A stretch of 56,159 nt of DNA from assembly GCA_945835885.1 (NCBI GenBank), contig CAMAJR010000003.1, forward strand, positions 1-56,159, written 5' to 3'. The DNA is from an uncultured Alphaproteobacteria bacterium. Its GTDB lineage: Bacteria > Pseudomonadota > Alphaproteobacteria > RF32 > CAG-239. Of this stretch, positions 1-7,629 are shown in pieces. A program made the translations under genes and the position numbers. Position 1 is the first letter of the stretch; the number at the start of each line of letters is the position of its first letter. Under the pieces are notes generated by a model that was given only the letters and a program-made list of their open reading frames with translations, was not told the DNA's origin and made no database searches.

Positions 1-3
1 AAC

Positions 4-40
4 AAAAAAGGCCGGCCTTACAACCGGTCTTTTTGTTTTA
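4..40. terminator. Bidirectional hairpin terminator
   Basis: A stem of about 11 bp (AAAAAGGCCGG pairing with CCGGTCTTTTT, one G-T pair) has a short loop and T-runs on both strands. It lies just downstream of the GIY-YIG gene on the - strand and could also end a gene left of the window. Confidence 0.7.
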
Positions 41-108
41 TTGGTGCGCTTTGCTTTGCGCTTATCGGACTGAAAATTACGATGATTACAAGCAGTTGGA
101 AAATAGAA

Positions 109-831
109 TTATTTTTCTTTTCCAAAAACATAACTTATAGGATTTTGTGCTCCTCTTTTTTTGAAAGTATTATGCTTGTTTATATATGTAGGATATTTAT
201 CAGAAACATCTTTCCCTTCAAATAGCCATCTTGTTCTTCCTTTTTCATCTAGTTTTGTGTACCATTTTTCAGGTTTGTAAATTGCTCTAAAAATTCCATG
301 ATATTCGCTAATGACTAATTCAATATCATTTATTTTACTTGCATTCAATAACCAGCTTTTTCTTGTAGCATCATAAACATTTTGATTTGTTTCATAAGTT
401 TTATTTATATTAACAATCAGACAATTATGTTTAATTTCTGCTTTAGTTATATCTTCTACACAATAATACGCTTCTATTTCTGAAATAGACTTCATTCCAT
501 TGTCTAAACAATGATGACCACCCATAATATTCAAAAGTTTTCGGCTACTCCACACATTAGAAGAAAAAATATCTATCAAAGCCGCTTCTAAATGAAAAGC
601 TTCACATTCAGTTAATCCATGTCTAATGATATATTTTTCAACAGTTGCATTATCTTCTTGTATATCATGAATGCGCTTATTTTTTTCTTTTTCCGCTATT
701 TCCTGCTCATGAGCAAAAACTCTGTTTCCACAACCTTTTCCTATATAAAAAATTGTCTTATCTCTCGAATCTATCAGACAATAAACATAATAACCGATAC
801 TTTCTATTGTTGATTGTGAAAATTCAAACAT
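109..831 (-). CDS. GIY-YIG (LEM-3-like) domain protein
   Basis: A 240-aa protein with an N-terminal GIY-YIG nuclease-fold domain: Y15-V-Y17 in the first strand, F-Y29-I-G31-K-G in the second, then the conserved G-N-R37 stretch, in the arrangement of the LEM-3-like GIY-YIG subfamily. The C-terminal ~130 residues carry no motif I recognise and end in a basic, aromatic tail. The reading frame can be extended to a TTG at 861, but the ATG at 831 has a strong AAGGAGAAG ribosome site just upstream inside that extension, so 831 is preferred. It lies alone on the - strand, is rich in A/T and in Lys/Asn/Ile codons compared with the genes that follow, and sits beside a tRNA and repeats, which suggests acquisition by transfer. 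Catalysis (DNA cleavage or repair) is inferred from the fold only. Confidence 0.75.
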   Translation of the reverse strand: MFEFSQSTIESIGYYVYCLIDSRDKTIFYIGKGCGNRVFAHEQEIAEKEKNKRIHDIQEDNATVEKYIIRHGLTECEAFHLEAALIDIFSSNVWSSRKLLNIMGGHHCLDNGMKSISEIEAYYCVEDITKAEIKHNCLIVNINKTYETNQNVYDATRKSWLLNASKINDIELVISEYHGIFRAIYKPEKWYTKLDEKGRTRWLFEGKDVSDKYPTYINKHNTFKKRGAQNPISYVFGKEK

Positions 832-937
832 TTTACTTCTCCTTTGCCTTGTTTTAGCCAATAAAACTTAAAATTTATATAACTTATCGGATTGTGATTG
901 ATTTATCAAAATGATTAATTTTATTGGTTTTTATGCA

Positions 938-995
938 AAAAGTCCGATAGTTGAGGAAAAAATGGTATTTTCGGGAAGCAAATTATCGGACTTTT
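938..995. repeat. 12-bp inverted repeat containing AGTCCGAT
   Basis: Perfect 12-bp arms AAAAGTCCGATA (938-949) and TATCGGACTTTT (984-995) are separated by 34 bp. The same core occurs as TTATCGGACT at 62-71, as TTATCGGATT at 884-893, and inside the T-arm of the tRNA-Thr at 1068-1076. The copies at 62 and 884 flank the GIY-YIG gene in direct orientation. They may be recombination remnants or binding sites. Confidence 0.55.
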
Positions 996-1016
996 GGGGA
1001 TTCAGCCCTGATAAAG

Positions 1017-1042
1017 CAAAAAGACACCCTTTCGGGTGCCTT
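1017..1042 (-). terminator. Terminator of the tRNA-Thr transcript
   Basis: Read on the - strand, GGCACCC pairs with GGGTGTC (one G-U) around a GAAA loop and is followed by TTTTTGCTTTAT. It begins eight bases after the tRNA CCA end. Confidence 0.75.
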
Positions 1043-1050
1043 TCTTAAAA

Positions 1051-1125
1051 TGGTGCCGCTGATAAGAATCGGACTTACGACCCCGTCATTACCAATGACG
1101 TGCTCTACCACTGAGCTACAACGGC
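1051..1125 (-). tRNA. tRNA-Thr(GGU), unusual T-loop
   Basis: A full cloverleaf can be drawn on the - strand: acceptor GCCGTTG with CAGCGGC (one G-U), D-stem GCTC/GAGC, anticodon stem CGTCA/TGACG with loop TTGGTAA (anticodon GGT), a 5-nt variable region, T-stem GTAAG/CTTAT, discriminator A and an encoded CCA. The T-loop reads TCCGATT, so position 55 is C where U (pseudouridine) is nearly universal. The 5' half is duplicated upstream at 1286-1321 and 1482-1517. Either this is a working tRNA with an odd T-loop or a copy starting to decay; another tRNA-Thr(GGU) may exist elsewhere in the genome. Confidence 0.85.
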
Positions 1126-1285
1126 ATAATTTATACCTTTTACATAATCTCTAATAATGACGGGTTCGACGACCCCGCCTCGTCGTCATCGGCTCGCTTC
1201 GGTTGCTTACGCTTTCCTTGCTTGCTGGACGCCTTCGGGCGTTGCAGACAAAAACAACATTTAGAGGTTGTTTTTGCTTAGCCGC

Positions 1286-1321
1286 TACCAATGACGTGCT
1301 CTACCACTGAGCTACAACGGC
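1286..1321 (-). pseudogene. 5' half of tRNA-Thr, repeat copy 2
   Basis: Identical to the 5' half of the intact tRNA-Thr from the acceptor strand to the anticodon loop, but what follows is the repeat unit's GCGGCTAAG and not the 3' half. No cloverleaf can form. Confidence 0.85.
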
Positions 1322-1481
1322 ATAATTTATACCTTTTACATAATCTCTAATAATGACGGGTTCGACGACCCCGCCTCGTCGTCATCGGCTCGCTTCGGTT
1401 GCTTACGCTTTCCTTGCTTGCTGGACGCCTTCGGGCGTTGCAGACAAAAACAACATTTAGAGGTTGTTTTTGCTTAGCCGC

Positions 1482-1517
1482 TACCAATGACGTGCTCTAA
1501 ACTAAAGCTACAACGGC
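1482..1517 (-). pseudogene. Decayed 5' half of tRNA-Thr, repeat copy 3
   Basis: The third copy of the tRNA 5' half has substitutions in the D-arm (read on the + strand, GCTCTAAACTAAAGC where the others have GCTCTACCACTGAGC), so the D-stem no longer pairs. It is the oldest or least constrained copy. Confidence 0.8.
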
Positions 1518-1666
1518 ATAATTTTTCGCAACAATTACAAAATACATAGAACTTTTTAAAAATCAATCACTTTTTTTATATTTTTGCAAAATTTATGTAA
1601 AATATTTACTTTTAAGCCATAAAATAACAAAAAAATCTGTGTATGAATTTAATTTAGAGGTCTGAA

Positions 1667-3772
1667 ATGGCGCCAAAAAATTTTGATAAAACTGCCAAAA
1701 AAGGCAAAAACGATGCGATTATTAACGTTGAAGAAGAAAACGAAAGCTGGTTTGCCAACAGCTTGCATCGCTTTATTATTGTTTTCAGCGTGGTCTGGTT
1801 CGGTCTTGTTGCTGTTTATATTTCCAAGTTTTTCGGTTGGGATAAGCTGTTTTCAATGTTGCCGAACGAATTTGCCGGATTTATGGCTGCCAGCACGCTT
1901 CCTTTGGCGATTATTTGGGTGATTATGGCGTTTATCGACCGCGGCAGCAATTTCAAAAACGAAACAAGGATGTTGCGCGATTCGCTGAATCGGGTTATTT
2001 TTTCGGATTCCGGCGGCGGTGAGGCATCTAAGATGATTGCCAACGCCATAAAAGAACAAGTTTCGGAACTTAAAGAGGCAACGCGCGATGTTTATGCTCA
2101 AAGTGAATTGGTTAAACGTGATTTGACTGAACGTGTTGCCGAACTTAAAGATTTGGCTGAGGCGTTGGATAATTATTCTTCTCAGACTATGCAGGCGCTC
2201 AGTGAGGAAATTCAAAAAATGGTCGAAAACTTTTCTTTTGTTGCCGATAAGGCCTCGACCACAACCGCTGATTTTCGCGTCAATACGATGCAAATGCGTG
2301 AAGACAGCGAAAAATTGGTGAATTTAATGACACCGATGGTTAATGAAATGGTGATGGCGGCAGAACGTGTTAAAGAGGTGGTTAATGTCAATAACGAAAA
2401 TATTGCCAAAGCACAGGAGCAACTTAATCAATATTCGGAATCCAGTCAGCTTGCCATCGGTAAAATGATTGAATCTTGGGCGGTTAAAGGTGAAAACCTC
2501 GAAAAAACATATTTACGCGCATCTGAAAATTGCGAAGAGTTGTTCCGCCGACTCGATTCAGGCATTTCGCACATTGAAAACAGCATTCAGGAACAACGAC
2601 GAGTGGTTGAAACTCAATCCGGACTGATTGATAAAAATTCGGCATATTTAGATAACAAACTCGGTGAATACGGCCGTTTAATCAGCTTGGAGGTCGAGGC
2701 AATGGTCGAACGCTCCGGCACGCTTGAACGCAATATTCAAACGCAAATCAAGAGTATTCGTAACACGTCGGAACAAGTTGCGGCGGCATTTGCGCAACTT
2801 GGCGATGATGTTTTGGCAAAGCGCAAACTGCTTGAAAGCGAAAGTTTGCAAATTGTGGAAGCCGTCACCGCCACCGTTAATCATTTGGGTGAAGAGATGC
2901 GGCGTATGCAGGAATATTATAGCAACGCACAAAACAAAAACCACGAGTTCGGACAGGCCTTTATGGCGGTATCGCAAAACTTGCATGAAATGGAAAACGA
3001 TTTGGTGCGTAATGTTAATGATTTTAACAACAAAGCCACTGATGTATTCAGCAGATTTGATGAAGTCAGTCAGCGTGTCAACGGCAGTATCGGCAAAATG
3101 ATGGAAAAAGCCGATGTTATGACGGCACAAAGCAAAGAAAATGCCGAGTTGTTGACGGCACAAGATGAATTTTTGAGCAAGACAATCGGCGGCTTAAAGC
3201 AAATTTCCGCTAACATTGCGGAATTGAATGCCGGATTGAACAAAACCGGCGGCGACATCGGTTCAACGCTGACAAAATATGAACGCAAAATGACGAATTT
3301 CGGCAAGTTGGTTAATGAACATCTTGAAAACTTGCAACTCGGATTCCAAAAAACAGAACAACAAGTCGATGCGTTTAATCAAAAGTTTAAGTCTGCGACC
3401 GTTGATGTGTTTATGCGCAATTCGGAAGACATTATCAATGAACTCGAAACGATTTCGATTGATATCAACACGATTTTCAACAAAGATAATGACGAAGATT
3501 TGTGGAAAAAGTATTATGCCGGCGACCGCACCGCTTTTGCGCGCTATTTGGCAAAGAATATGACTAAAAAGCAAATTTCCGTTATTCAAAAGGATTATGA
3601 AGAAAAAAGCGAATTCAGAATTTTGGTTGATAAATATATCGATGACTTTAACAGTTTGGTGTCAACCGCTCGTGACAGTGAGCGTGCCGGCACGTTTTTG
3701 GCGCTTATTTCCGGTTCGGATATAGGCAAGGTATATTATATTTTAGCAAGAGCGTTGGGTAAAATAAGCTGA
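1667..3772 (+). CDS. Two-helix membrane protein with long coiled coil
   Basis: A 701-aa protein. After a basic/acidic N-terminus it has two membrane helices at about residues 36-56 and 70-90, separated by a short loop, then about 500 residues of heptad-rich sequence high in Glu, Gln, Lys, Asn and Ala with few Pro, typical of a long cytoplasmic coiled coil. The last ~100 residues look globular (aromatic and charged, including a Y-L-A-K-N-M-T-K-K stretch). No enzyme motif is visible. Two N-terminal helices followed by a long coiled coil is the architecture of alphaproteobacterial polarity factor TipN, but I cannot show homology. An AGAGG ribosome site precedes the ATG. The stop codon overlaps the start of dusB by one base (TGATG), so the two are translationally coupled. 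Confidence 0.8.
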   Translation: MAPKNFDKTAKKGKNDAIINVEEENESWFANSLHRFIIVFSVVWFGLVAVYISKFFGWDKLFSMLPNEFAGFMAASTLPLAIIWVIMAFIDRGSNFKNETRMLRDSLNRVIFSDSGGGEASKMIANAIKEQVSELKEATRDVYAQSELVKRDLTERVAELKDLAEALDNYSSQTMQALSEEIQKMVENFSFVADKASTTTADFRVNTMQMREDSEKLVNLMTPMVNEMVMAAERVKEVVNVNNENIAKAQEQLNQYSESSQLAIGKMIESWAVKGENLEKTYLRASENCEELFRRLDSGISHIENSIQEQRRVVETQSGLIDKNSAYLDNKLGEYGRLISLEVEAMVERSGTLERNIQTQIKSIRNTSEQVAAAFAQLGDDVLAKRKLLESESLQIVEAVTATVNHLGEEMRRMQEYYSNAQNKNHEFGQAFMAVSQNLHEMENDLVRNVNDFNNKATDVFSRFDEVSQRVNGSIGKMMEKADVMTAQSKENAELLTAQDEFLSKTIGGLKQISANIAELNAGLNKTGGDIGSTLTKYERKMTNFGKLVNEHLENLQLGFQKTEQQVDAFNQKFKSATVDVFMRNSEDIINELETISIDINTIFNKDNDEDLWKKYYAGDRTAFARYLAKNMTKKQISVIQKDYEEKSEFRILVDKYIDDFNSLVSTARDSERAGTFLALISGSDIGKVYYILARALGKIS

Positions 3773-4734
3773 TGGCATTTTTGGGGTTTAACAGTAACGT
3801 TTTTATGGCACCGATGGCGGGAATTACCGACGCACCTTGGCGGACGATTTTGGCCGAAATTGGGGGCGGAAATTTAGTTTCGGAAATGGCGGCGGTTAAC
3901 GCAATTCAGCGCAAAAACCCGAAAAGCTATCAAATTGCCAATGTCAAAACTGAACCGTATCCCGTGGTGGTGCAGTTGGTCGGAAATTCTCCCGAATTGT
4001 TCGCCGATGCGGCAAAGTTGGTGGCGGATTTGGGTGCGCGCTCGATAGACATCAATATGGGCTGTCCGGTCAAAAAAATCGTCAACAACAATTCCGGTTC
4101 GGCCTTGATGCGCGATTTATCGCTGGCGGCACAAATTATTGAAGCAACGGTTAAGGCAACACCGCTCAAAGTCAGTGTTAAGTTTCGCAAGGGGTGGGAC
4201 AACGAGCATATCAATGCGGTGGAATTTGCTAAAATGTGTGAGCAAAGCGGTGCATCATATATTACGGTGCACGGGCGCACACGGGCGCAGGGGTATTCCG
4301 GTGTTGCCGATTGGGACATCATCGGTGCGGTTAAAGCGGCGGTCAAGATTCCGGTGGTTGGCAACGGTGATGTTGACAGTCCGCAAAGGGCCGAACAGAT
4401 GTTAAAACAATGCGGTGTTGACGGTGTGATGATGGGACGAGCGGTGCTTGGTAATCCGTGGTTATTGAATCGCACACATCACTATTTGCAAACCGGTGAG
4501 ATTTTGCCGGCACCGCAGACAGTGCAAATAAAAGAAATGCTTTTAAGGCATTTAACGTTGTTGGTAGAATATTACGGTGAGCGCGGCGGTATGGCGATTT
4601 CGCGCAAGCACATCGGTTGGTATGTCAAGAGCTTGTATGAAGCTAAACGCTTTCGTGAGCAATATACCAAATTGAACACGCTAAACGAGGCAATAAATTT
4701 GATTAACGAATATTTTTCGAGGGTTGAACAATGA
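3772..4734 (+). CDS. dusB: tRNA-dihydrouridine synthase DusB (NifR3 family)
   Basis: A flavoenzyme that reduces specific uridines in the tRNA D-loop with NADPH. The 320-aa protein has the N-terminal F-M-A-P-M-A-G-I-T-D motif of the FMN-binding TIM barrel, the catalytic Cys98 in N-M-G-C-P-V-K-K, G-S-A-L-M just after it, V-H-G-R-T near the middle and G-N-G-D-V / M-M-G-R-A for phosphate binding. Its length is normal for the family. In many alphaproteobacteria this gene (nifR3) heads an operon with ntrBC, ntrYX and trkA; here trkA follows directly with a 4-base ATGA overlap. Confidence 0.95.
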   Translation: MAFLGFNSNVFMAPMAGITDAPWRTILAEIGGGNLVSEMAAVNAIQRKNPKSYQIANVKTEPYPVVVQLVGNSPELFADAAKLVADLGARSIDINMGCPVKKIVNNNSGSALMRDLSLAAQIIEATVKATPLKVSVKFRKGWDNEHINAVEFAKMCEQSGASYITVHGRTRAQGYSGVADWDIIGAVKAAVKIPVVGNGDVDSPQRAEQMLKQCGVDGVMMGRAVLGNPWLLNRTHHYLQTGEILPAPQTVQIKEMLLRHLTLLVEYYGERGGMAISRKHIGWYVKSLYEAKRFREQYTKLNTLNEAINLINEYFSRVEQ

Positions 4735-6098
4735 AAATAGTAGTGGGCGGCGCATCAAATGTCGGAAAAAGCATTGTCGGATATTTAAGTTTCGGCAACA
4801 ATGATATTGTTGTTATTGATGAAGATGGCGCCAAACTGGATGAGATTGCCAAAGAATATGATGTGCAACCGGTGCTGGGCTCAATTTCACGACCGGATAT
4901 TCAGGAAAGTATCGGTATGAAAAATATGGATATGCTGATTGCCGTGACGGATAGCGATGAAATTAATATGGTGGCGTGTCAGGTGGCGTTCACTTTGTTC
5001 AATGTGCCTAAAAAGATTGCCCGAGTTGATTCGGAATATTTTTTGAATCCACTGTGGAATACGCTTTATAATGAAAAGAGTTTGCCGATAGATTTAGTGA
5101 TTACGCCGGATATTGAAATTGCCAAGTTTATTGAAAATTTGCTGAATTTACCGGGAAGCACGGCGGTTTTTCCGTTTTTGAACAACAAAATCAATATATT
5201 TGCTTTTCGGCATTTGGATGTCGATATTCCGTTTATGAAGTTTTCGCTTAACCATATTAACCAAAAACTCAAAGAATTGTCAGCGCATATTGTGTTGATT
5301 GCACGCGGTTCGCGTCGGATTTTACCGAGTGAAGAAGAAGTGCATTTGCAACGTAATGACCTGATTTATGTGAGTTGTTTGCCGGAACAAAATATGGAAA
5401 TTATGCGTTTGTTCGGTGTTGACCATAATCCGTATGAAAAAATCGTTATTTTCGGGGGTAATCCGATTTCGTATTATTTAGCATCTCAAATTGAAAAAAA
5501 TGAAAATGTTGCCAATTGTTGCATTATTGAGGAAGATGTGCAAAAAGCGGCAAAATTGGCAGAAAATTTAAACTCAACAACAATTATTACCGGCGAGATT
5601 ATGAGCGATGTTATTTTGCAAGATGCCGGCTTTGCCTCAGCTGATGCCAGTGTTGCCGTTACCGGCAGAGATAAAGACAATATGCTGTTAGCACTGCTTG
5701 CTTCTCGCAACAAAGACACACAGGCGCTCTCTTTAGTTAATTCAAAAGATTATAATGTATTGACCGCCAACATTCGCAACAACGTGATTATTGACCGCTC
5801 GGTAATTACAATTTCGGCGATTTTGAAATATTTGCGTAAGGCGCGGATTCGCGAGGCATATTCCGTCGGGCGCGGTATGGGTGAAATTTGGGAAATCAAA
5901 ATAGAAGCGGACAGTGTCAACTTGGGACGAACGATTGATGAATTAAAAATACCGTCAGAAAGCTCGATAATGTTGATTGTGCGCAATAATGAACTGATTT
6001 ATGATACGGCACAAACACGCCTTGAAGCCGGTGACGTAATTTTGATTTATGTGACACCGCAAAATATTCGGCGAATTGAAAATATTTTCTATTTATAA
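4731..6098 (+). CDS. trkA: Potassium uptake regulatory protein TrkA
   Basis: A peripheral NAD(H)-binding subunit that gates Trk-type potassium transporters. The 455-aa protein shows the usual duplicated plan: Rossmann domain, TrkA-C domain, Rossmann domain, TrkA-C domain. The first nucleotide loop reads G-G-A-S-N-V-G-K-S and the second F-G-G-N-P-I-S, so the second departs clearly from GxGxxG. C-terminal residues resemble the TrkA-C fold (L-G-R-T-I-D-E-L-K ... E-A-G-D-V-I-L-I-Y-V). It overlaps dusB by four bases. No Trk membrane subunit is present in the window. After the stop, 6099-6140 contains only a weak CAAAA/TTTTG hairpin. Confidence 0.92.
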   Translation: MKIVVGGASNVGKSIVGYLSFGNNDIVVIDEDGAKLDEIAKEYDVQPVLGSISRPDIQESIGMKNMDMLIAVTDSDEINMVACQVAFTLFNVPKKIARVDSEYFLNPLWNTLYNEKSLPIDLVITPDIEIAKFIENLLNLPGSTAVFPFLNNKINIFAFRHLDVDIPFMKFSLNHINQKLKELSAHIVLIARGSRRILPSEEEVHLQRNDLIYVSCLPEQNMEIMRLFGVDHNPYEKIVIFGGNPISYYLASQIEKNENVANCCIIEEDVQKAAKLAENLNSTTIITGEIMSDVILQDAGFASADASVAVTGRDKDNMLLALLASRNKDTQALSLVNSKDYNVLTANIRNNVIIDRSVITISAILKYLRKARIREAYSVGRGMGEIWEIKIEADSVNLGRTIDELKIPSESSIMLIVRNNELIYDTAQTRLEAGDVILIYVTPQNIRRIENIFYL

Positions 6099-6140
6099 TG
6101 CTCTCCGTATTCAGCACAAAAACAATTTTGTAGACAAAAC

Positions 6141-6183
6141 TTGACAACAGATAATTTTTTTGTTATTCTCTCCAAGATTGGAG
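6141..6183 (+). promoter_or_regulatory. Sigma-70-type promoter with palindrome at the start site
   Basis: TTGACA (6141-6146), a 17-bp spacer and TATTCT (6164-6169) make a near-consensus promoter. Right after it lies TCTCCAA-GA-TTGGAGA, a 7-bp-arm palindrome that includes the GGAG ribosome site, so it could act as an operator. The leader is very short. Confidence 0.65.
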
Positions 6184-6191
6184 AAGATAAA

Positions 6192-7130
6192 ATGAAGAAA
6201 TTACCAAGCATTGATGAAATTATATTTGCTATGAGCGAAGAACCGTTAGGTATGGGTGAAGAGGCAAAAGTGTATAAAATTCACACCTCTCCGGATTATA
6301 CCGTGCGTGTCAGCAACAGTGCACCGAAATTGGATGTTTTGGCAGAACAATTATATGACAGCCAATTTATTCAGCAAAAGGACATTTTTGCCGGCAGAAA
6401 TTTTGCGCAGCCGGTTGCGTATTGGGGAGTTGATGCCTATGATGCAACCAATGCTTTGGTAACCATCAATTTATATTCGCCGGGGTTTTCGATGGAAATT
6501 CATAAACCGGGGCGAAAGTTACCGTCGAGCGAAGAAGCTCTGATGAAAACGCTGACGTTATCTAAGGCGGTCCTAAATATGCCGGATACGGCCATAGATA
6601 AGCTTTATGATGATTTGCATTTTCTTTCTTCACGCGAATTTTCGATTGATGTCGGCAACGGCGGTTTATTCACCAACACCGGAAATATTTTGTTTTCGGC
6701 GGTAGGCAAGGAGTTCCGCATAATTGATATTCAGCCGTTTATCCGTAACCGTGTCGGTATTTCGCCGGACCATACCAAGGGCTTTAACACGCCGCTGTTT
6801 TTAACCCGCGGGTTGCTTCCGGGGGCATATGGTTATGCCAAAGAACACGCAAAATATCCGCCGTTAATTGAGTATCGCACAGAAATTGTGAACAAGGTTA
6901 TCAAAGGGGCAAAGCGTAACCACATCAACGATGTTGGTGGTTATTTGCGCGGGGATATGAGCAAAATAGCGGAAATTTGGAAGGCTCAATTAGCCAAAAT
7001 AAATATTGATGAAAAACGCGCCGAACACTTTATTAAAGAGGTCTGCTCGGTTACGCAAGAGCATCGTTATCGTCTGTATAGAAGTCCGACACCGTTTGTG
7101 CGCGTTGCCGGCCGCAGTATGTATTCATAG
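6192..7130 (+). CDS. Protein-kinase-fold-like protein, unknown function
   Basis: A 312-aa cytoplasmic protein. The ATG at 6192 is chosen over an upstream in-frame TTG because the TTG is part of the TTGACA promoter box and a GGAG site precedes 6192. Near the N-terminus L-G20-M-G22-E-E-A25-K-V27-Y resembles a kinase glycine loop, with V-R39-V where the ATP-anchoring Lys would be. Near the middle, G-N-G-G-L-F-T-N-T-G-N-I-L-F-S followed by R-I-I-D-I-Q-P looks like the catalytic-loop Asn and the metal-binding Asp of aminoglycoside-phosphotransferase-like kinases. The canonical H-x-D is not seen. It may be a divergent kinase or a pseudokinase. This reading is by eye and needs structure prediction. 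Confidence 0.7.
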   Translation: MKKLPSIDEIIFAMSEEPLGMGEEAKVYKIHTSPDYTVRVSNSAPKLDVLAEQLYDSQFIQQKDIFAGRNFAQPVAYWGVDAYDATNALVTINLYSPGFSMEIHKPGRKLPSSEEALMKTLTLSKAVLNMPDTAIDKLYDDLHFLSSREFSIDVGNGGLFTNTGNILFSAVGKEFRIIDIQPFIRNRVGISPDHTKGFNTPLFLTRGLLPGAYGYAKEHAKYPPLIEYRTEIVNKVIKGAKRNHINDVGGYLRGDMSKIAEIWKAQLAKINIDEKRAEHFIKEVCSVTQEHRYRLYRSPTPFVRVAGRSMYS

Positions 7131-7146
7131 TCCCTTAAACGGAAAA

Positions 7147-7407
7147 TTACAAATCGTTGCTACGCGCGTCAACTCTTTTGAGAGCGCGGAAGAATGCTTT
7201 TTTACTTGGTTTGCGTTCAAGCGAGCGGAAAGTGACGCGCTTTTGAGTCAGCCGCACAATGTATTTCATTACCTTAATTTTTTCGTTGTCGTTTAAAAGG
7301 TCGAGTGCTTGCGTGATTTCATATATTTTTTGCGGCACATAGCGATAATGTTTGATGATTTCTTCAATCCGCACCATACCATCCGGCTGGAAGCAATCCT
7401 CGGTCAT
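7147..7407 (-). CDS. Small hypothetical protein, 86 aa
   Basis: A helix-rich, basic 86-aa protein (many Lys, Arg, Leu), with no signal peptide or membrane segment and no motif I recognise. The ATG at 7407 has a perfectly spaced AAAGGAGAAG ribosome site, which is the main support for its being real. It is convergent with the kinase-like gene, with a 16-bp gap. The - strand just upstream holds a structured RNA that ends in a terminator at 7421-7453, so expression needs read-through or a promoter close to the gene. Confidence 0.65.
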   Translation of the reverse strand: MTEDCFQPDGMVRIEEIIKHYRYVPQKIYEITQALDLLNDNEKIKVMKYIVRLTQKRVTFRSLERKPSKKAFFRALKRVDARSNDL

Positions 7408-7420
7408 CGTTTCTTCTCCT

Positions 7421-7453
7421 TTGAAATAAAAAAACTACTCTGATGAGGAGTAG
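7421..7453 (-). terminator. Rho-independent terminator of the structured RNA
   Basis: On the - strand CTACTC pairs with GAGTAG around a 7-nt loop and is followed by TTTTTTTATTTC. It lies 14 bases upstream of the 86-aa gene's start, so it can end the RNA or attenuate that gene. Confidence 0.75.
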
Positions 7454-7622
7454 CAGGAAGTTCAGAACCTATCAATCGGGATAGTGTAGCTATTTGTTAA
7501 TTTGCAAGAAAGTAACTTATTTACTACCTTCCTGCCACATCGCAGGAAGTAATTTTACATCTTGACAAAGCAAGATAACCGATTGGAGGGTTCTGAATCC
7601 TCACGCAAGTTATCATCTTACG
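7433..7622 (-). ncRNA. Structured RNA of about 190 nt, possibly 6S-like
   Basis: Read on the - strand, a long closing helix is formed by GGATTCAGAACC...CAATCGG (7600 down to 7473) folding back: TTCAGAACC pairs with GGTTCTGAA (7589-7597 with 7461-7469) and CAATCGG with CCGATTG (7579-7585 with 7473-7479), with a small internal loop between. Inside are a hairpin ATCTTG/CAAGAT (7559-7576) and an apical hairpin CTTCCTGC/GCAGGAAG (7528-7549) that extends through ATTA/TAGT and GTAA/TTAC pairings. A closing stem, a large open middle with a small hairpin, and an apical stem at this length recall 6S RNA, which mimics an open promoter and binds RNA polymerase. It could instead be a leader element of the 86-aa gene. 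I cannot assign a known family by sequence. Confidence 0.55.
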
Positions 7623-7629
7623 CACGCTT

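Larger units (their letters stand above)
1090..1525. repeat. 196-bp tandem repeat, 2.2 copies
   Basis: Two near-identical units (1090-1285 and 1286-1481) plus a partial third (1482-1525) have a period of exactly 196 bp. Each unit begins with the 5' half of the tRNA-Thr (cut at the anticodon), then about 35 bp of upstream tRNA flank, a GC-rich stretch, a UUCG-type hairpin (ACGCC-TTCG-GGCGT at 1229-1242) and a 10-bp hairpin (CAAAAACAAC/GTTGTTTTTG at 1249-1276) that could terminate in both directions. This explains most of the gene-free stretch 1126-1666. The remaining 1526-1666 is A/T-rich leader of the next gene, with a TTGCAA box at 1584. Confidence 0.9.

Noticed and set aside
951..1154. 67-codon + strand frame across the tRNA terminator and tRNA-Thr
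   Set aside because: It overlaps the tRNA and terminator in full and has no protein-like composition.
7006..7296. 96-codon + strand frame after the kinase-like gene
   Set aside because: It overlaps the kinase-like gene's end and the 86-aa gene, which has a strong ribosome site on the other strand.
7433..7622. Structured RNA as tmRNA, RNase P or SRP RNA
   Set aside because: I see no tRNA-like domain, no RNase P core motif and no SRP tetraloop-GGAA helix.
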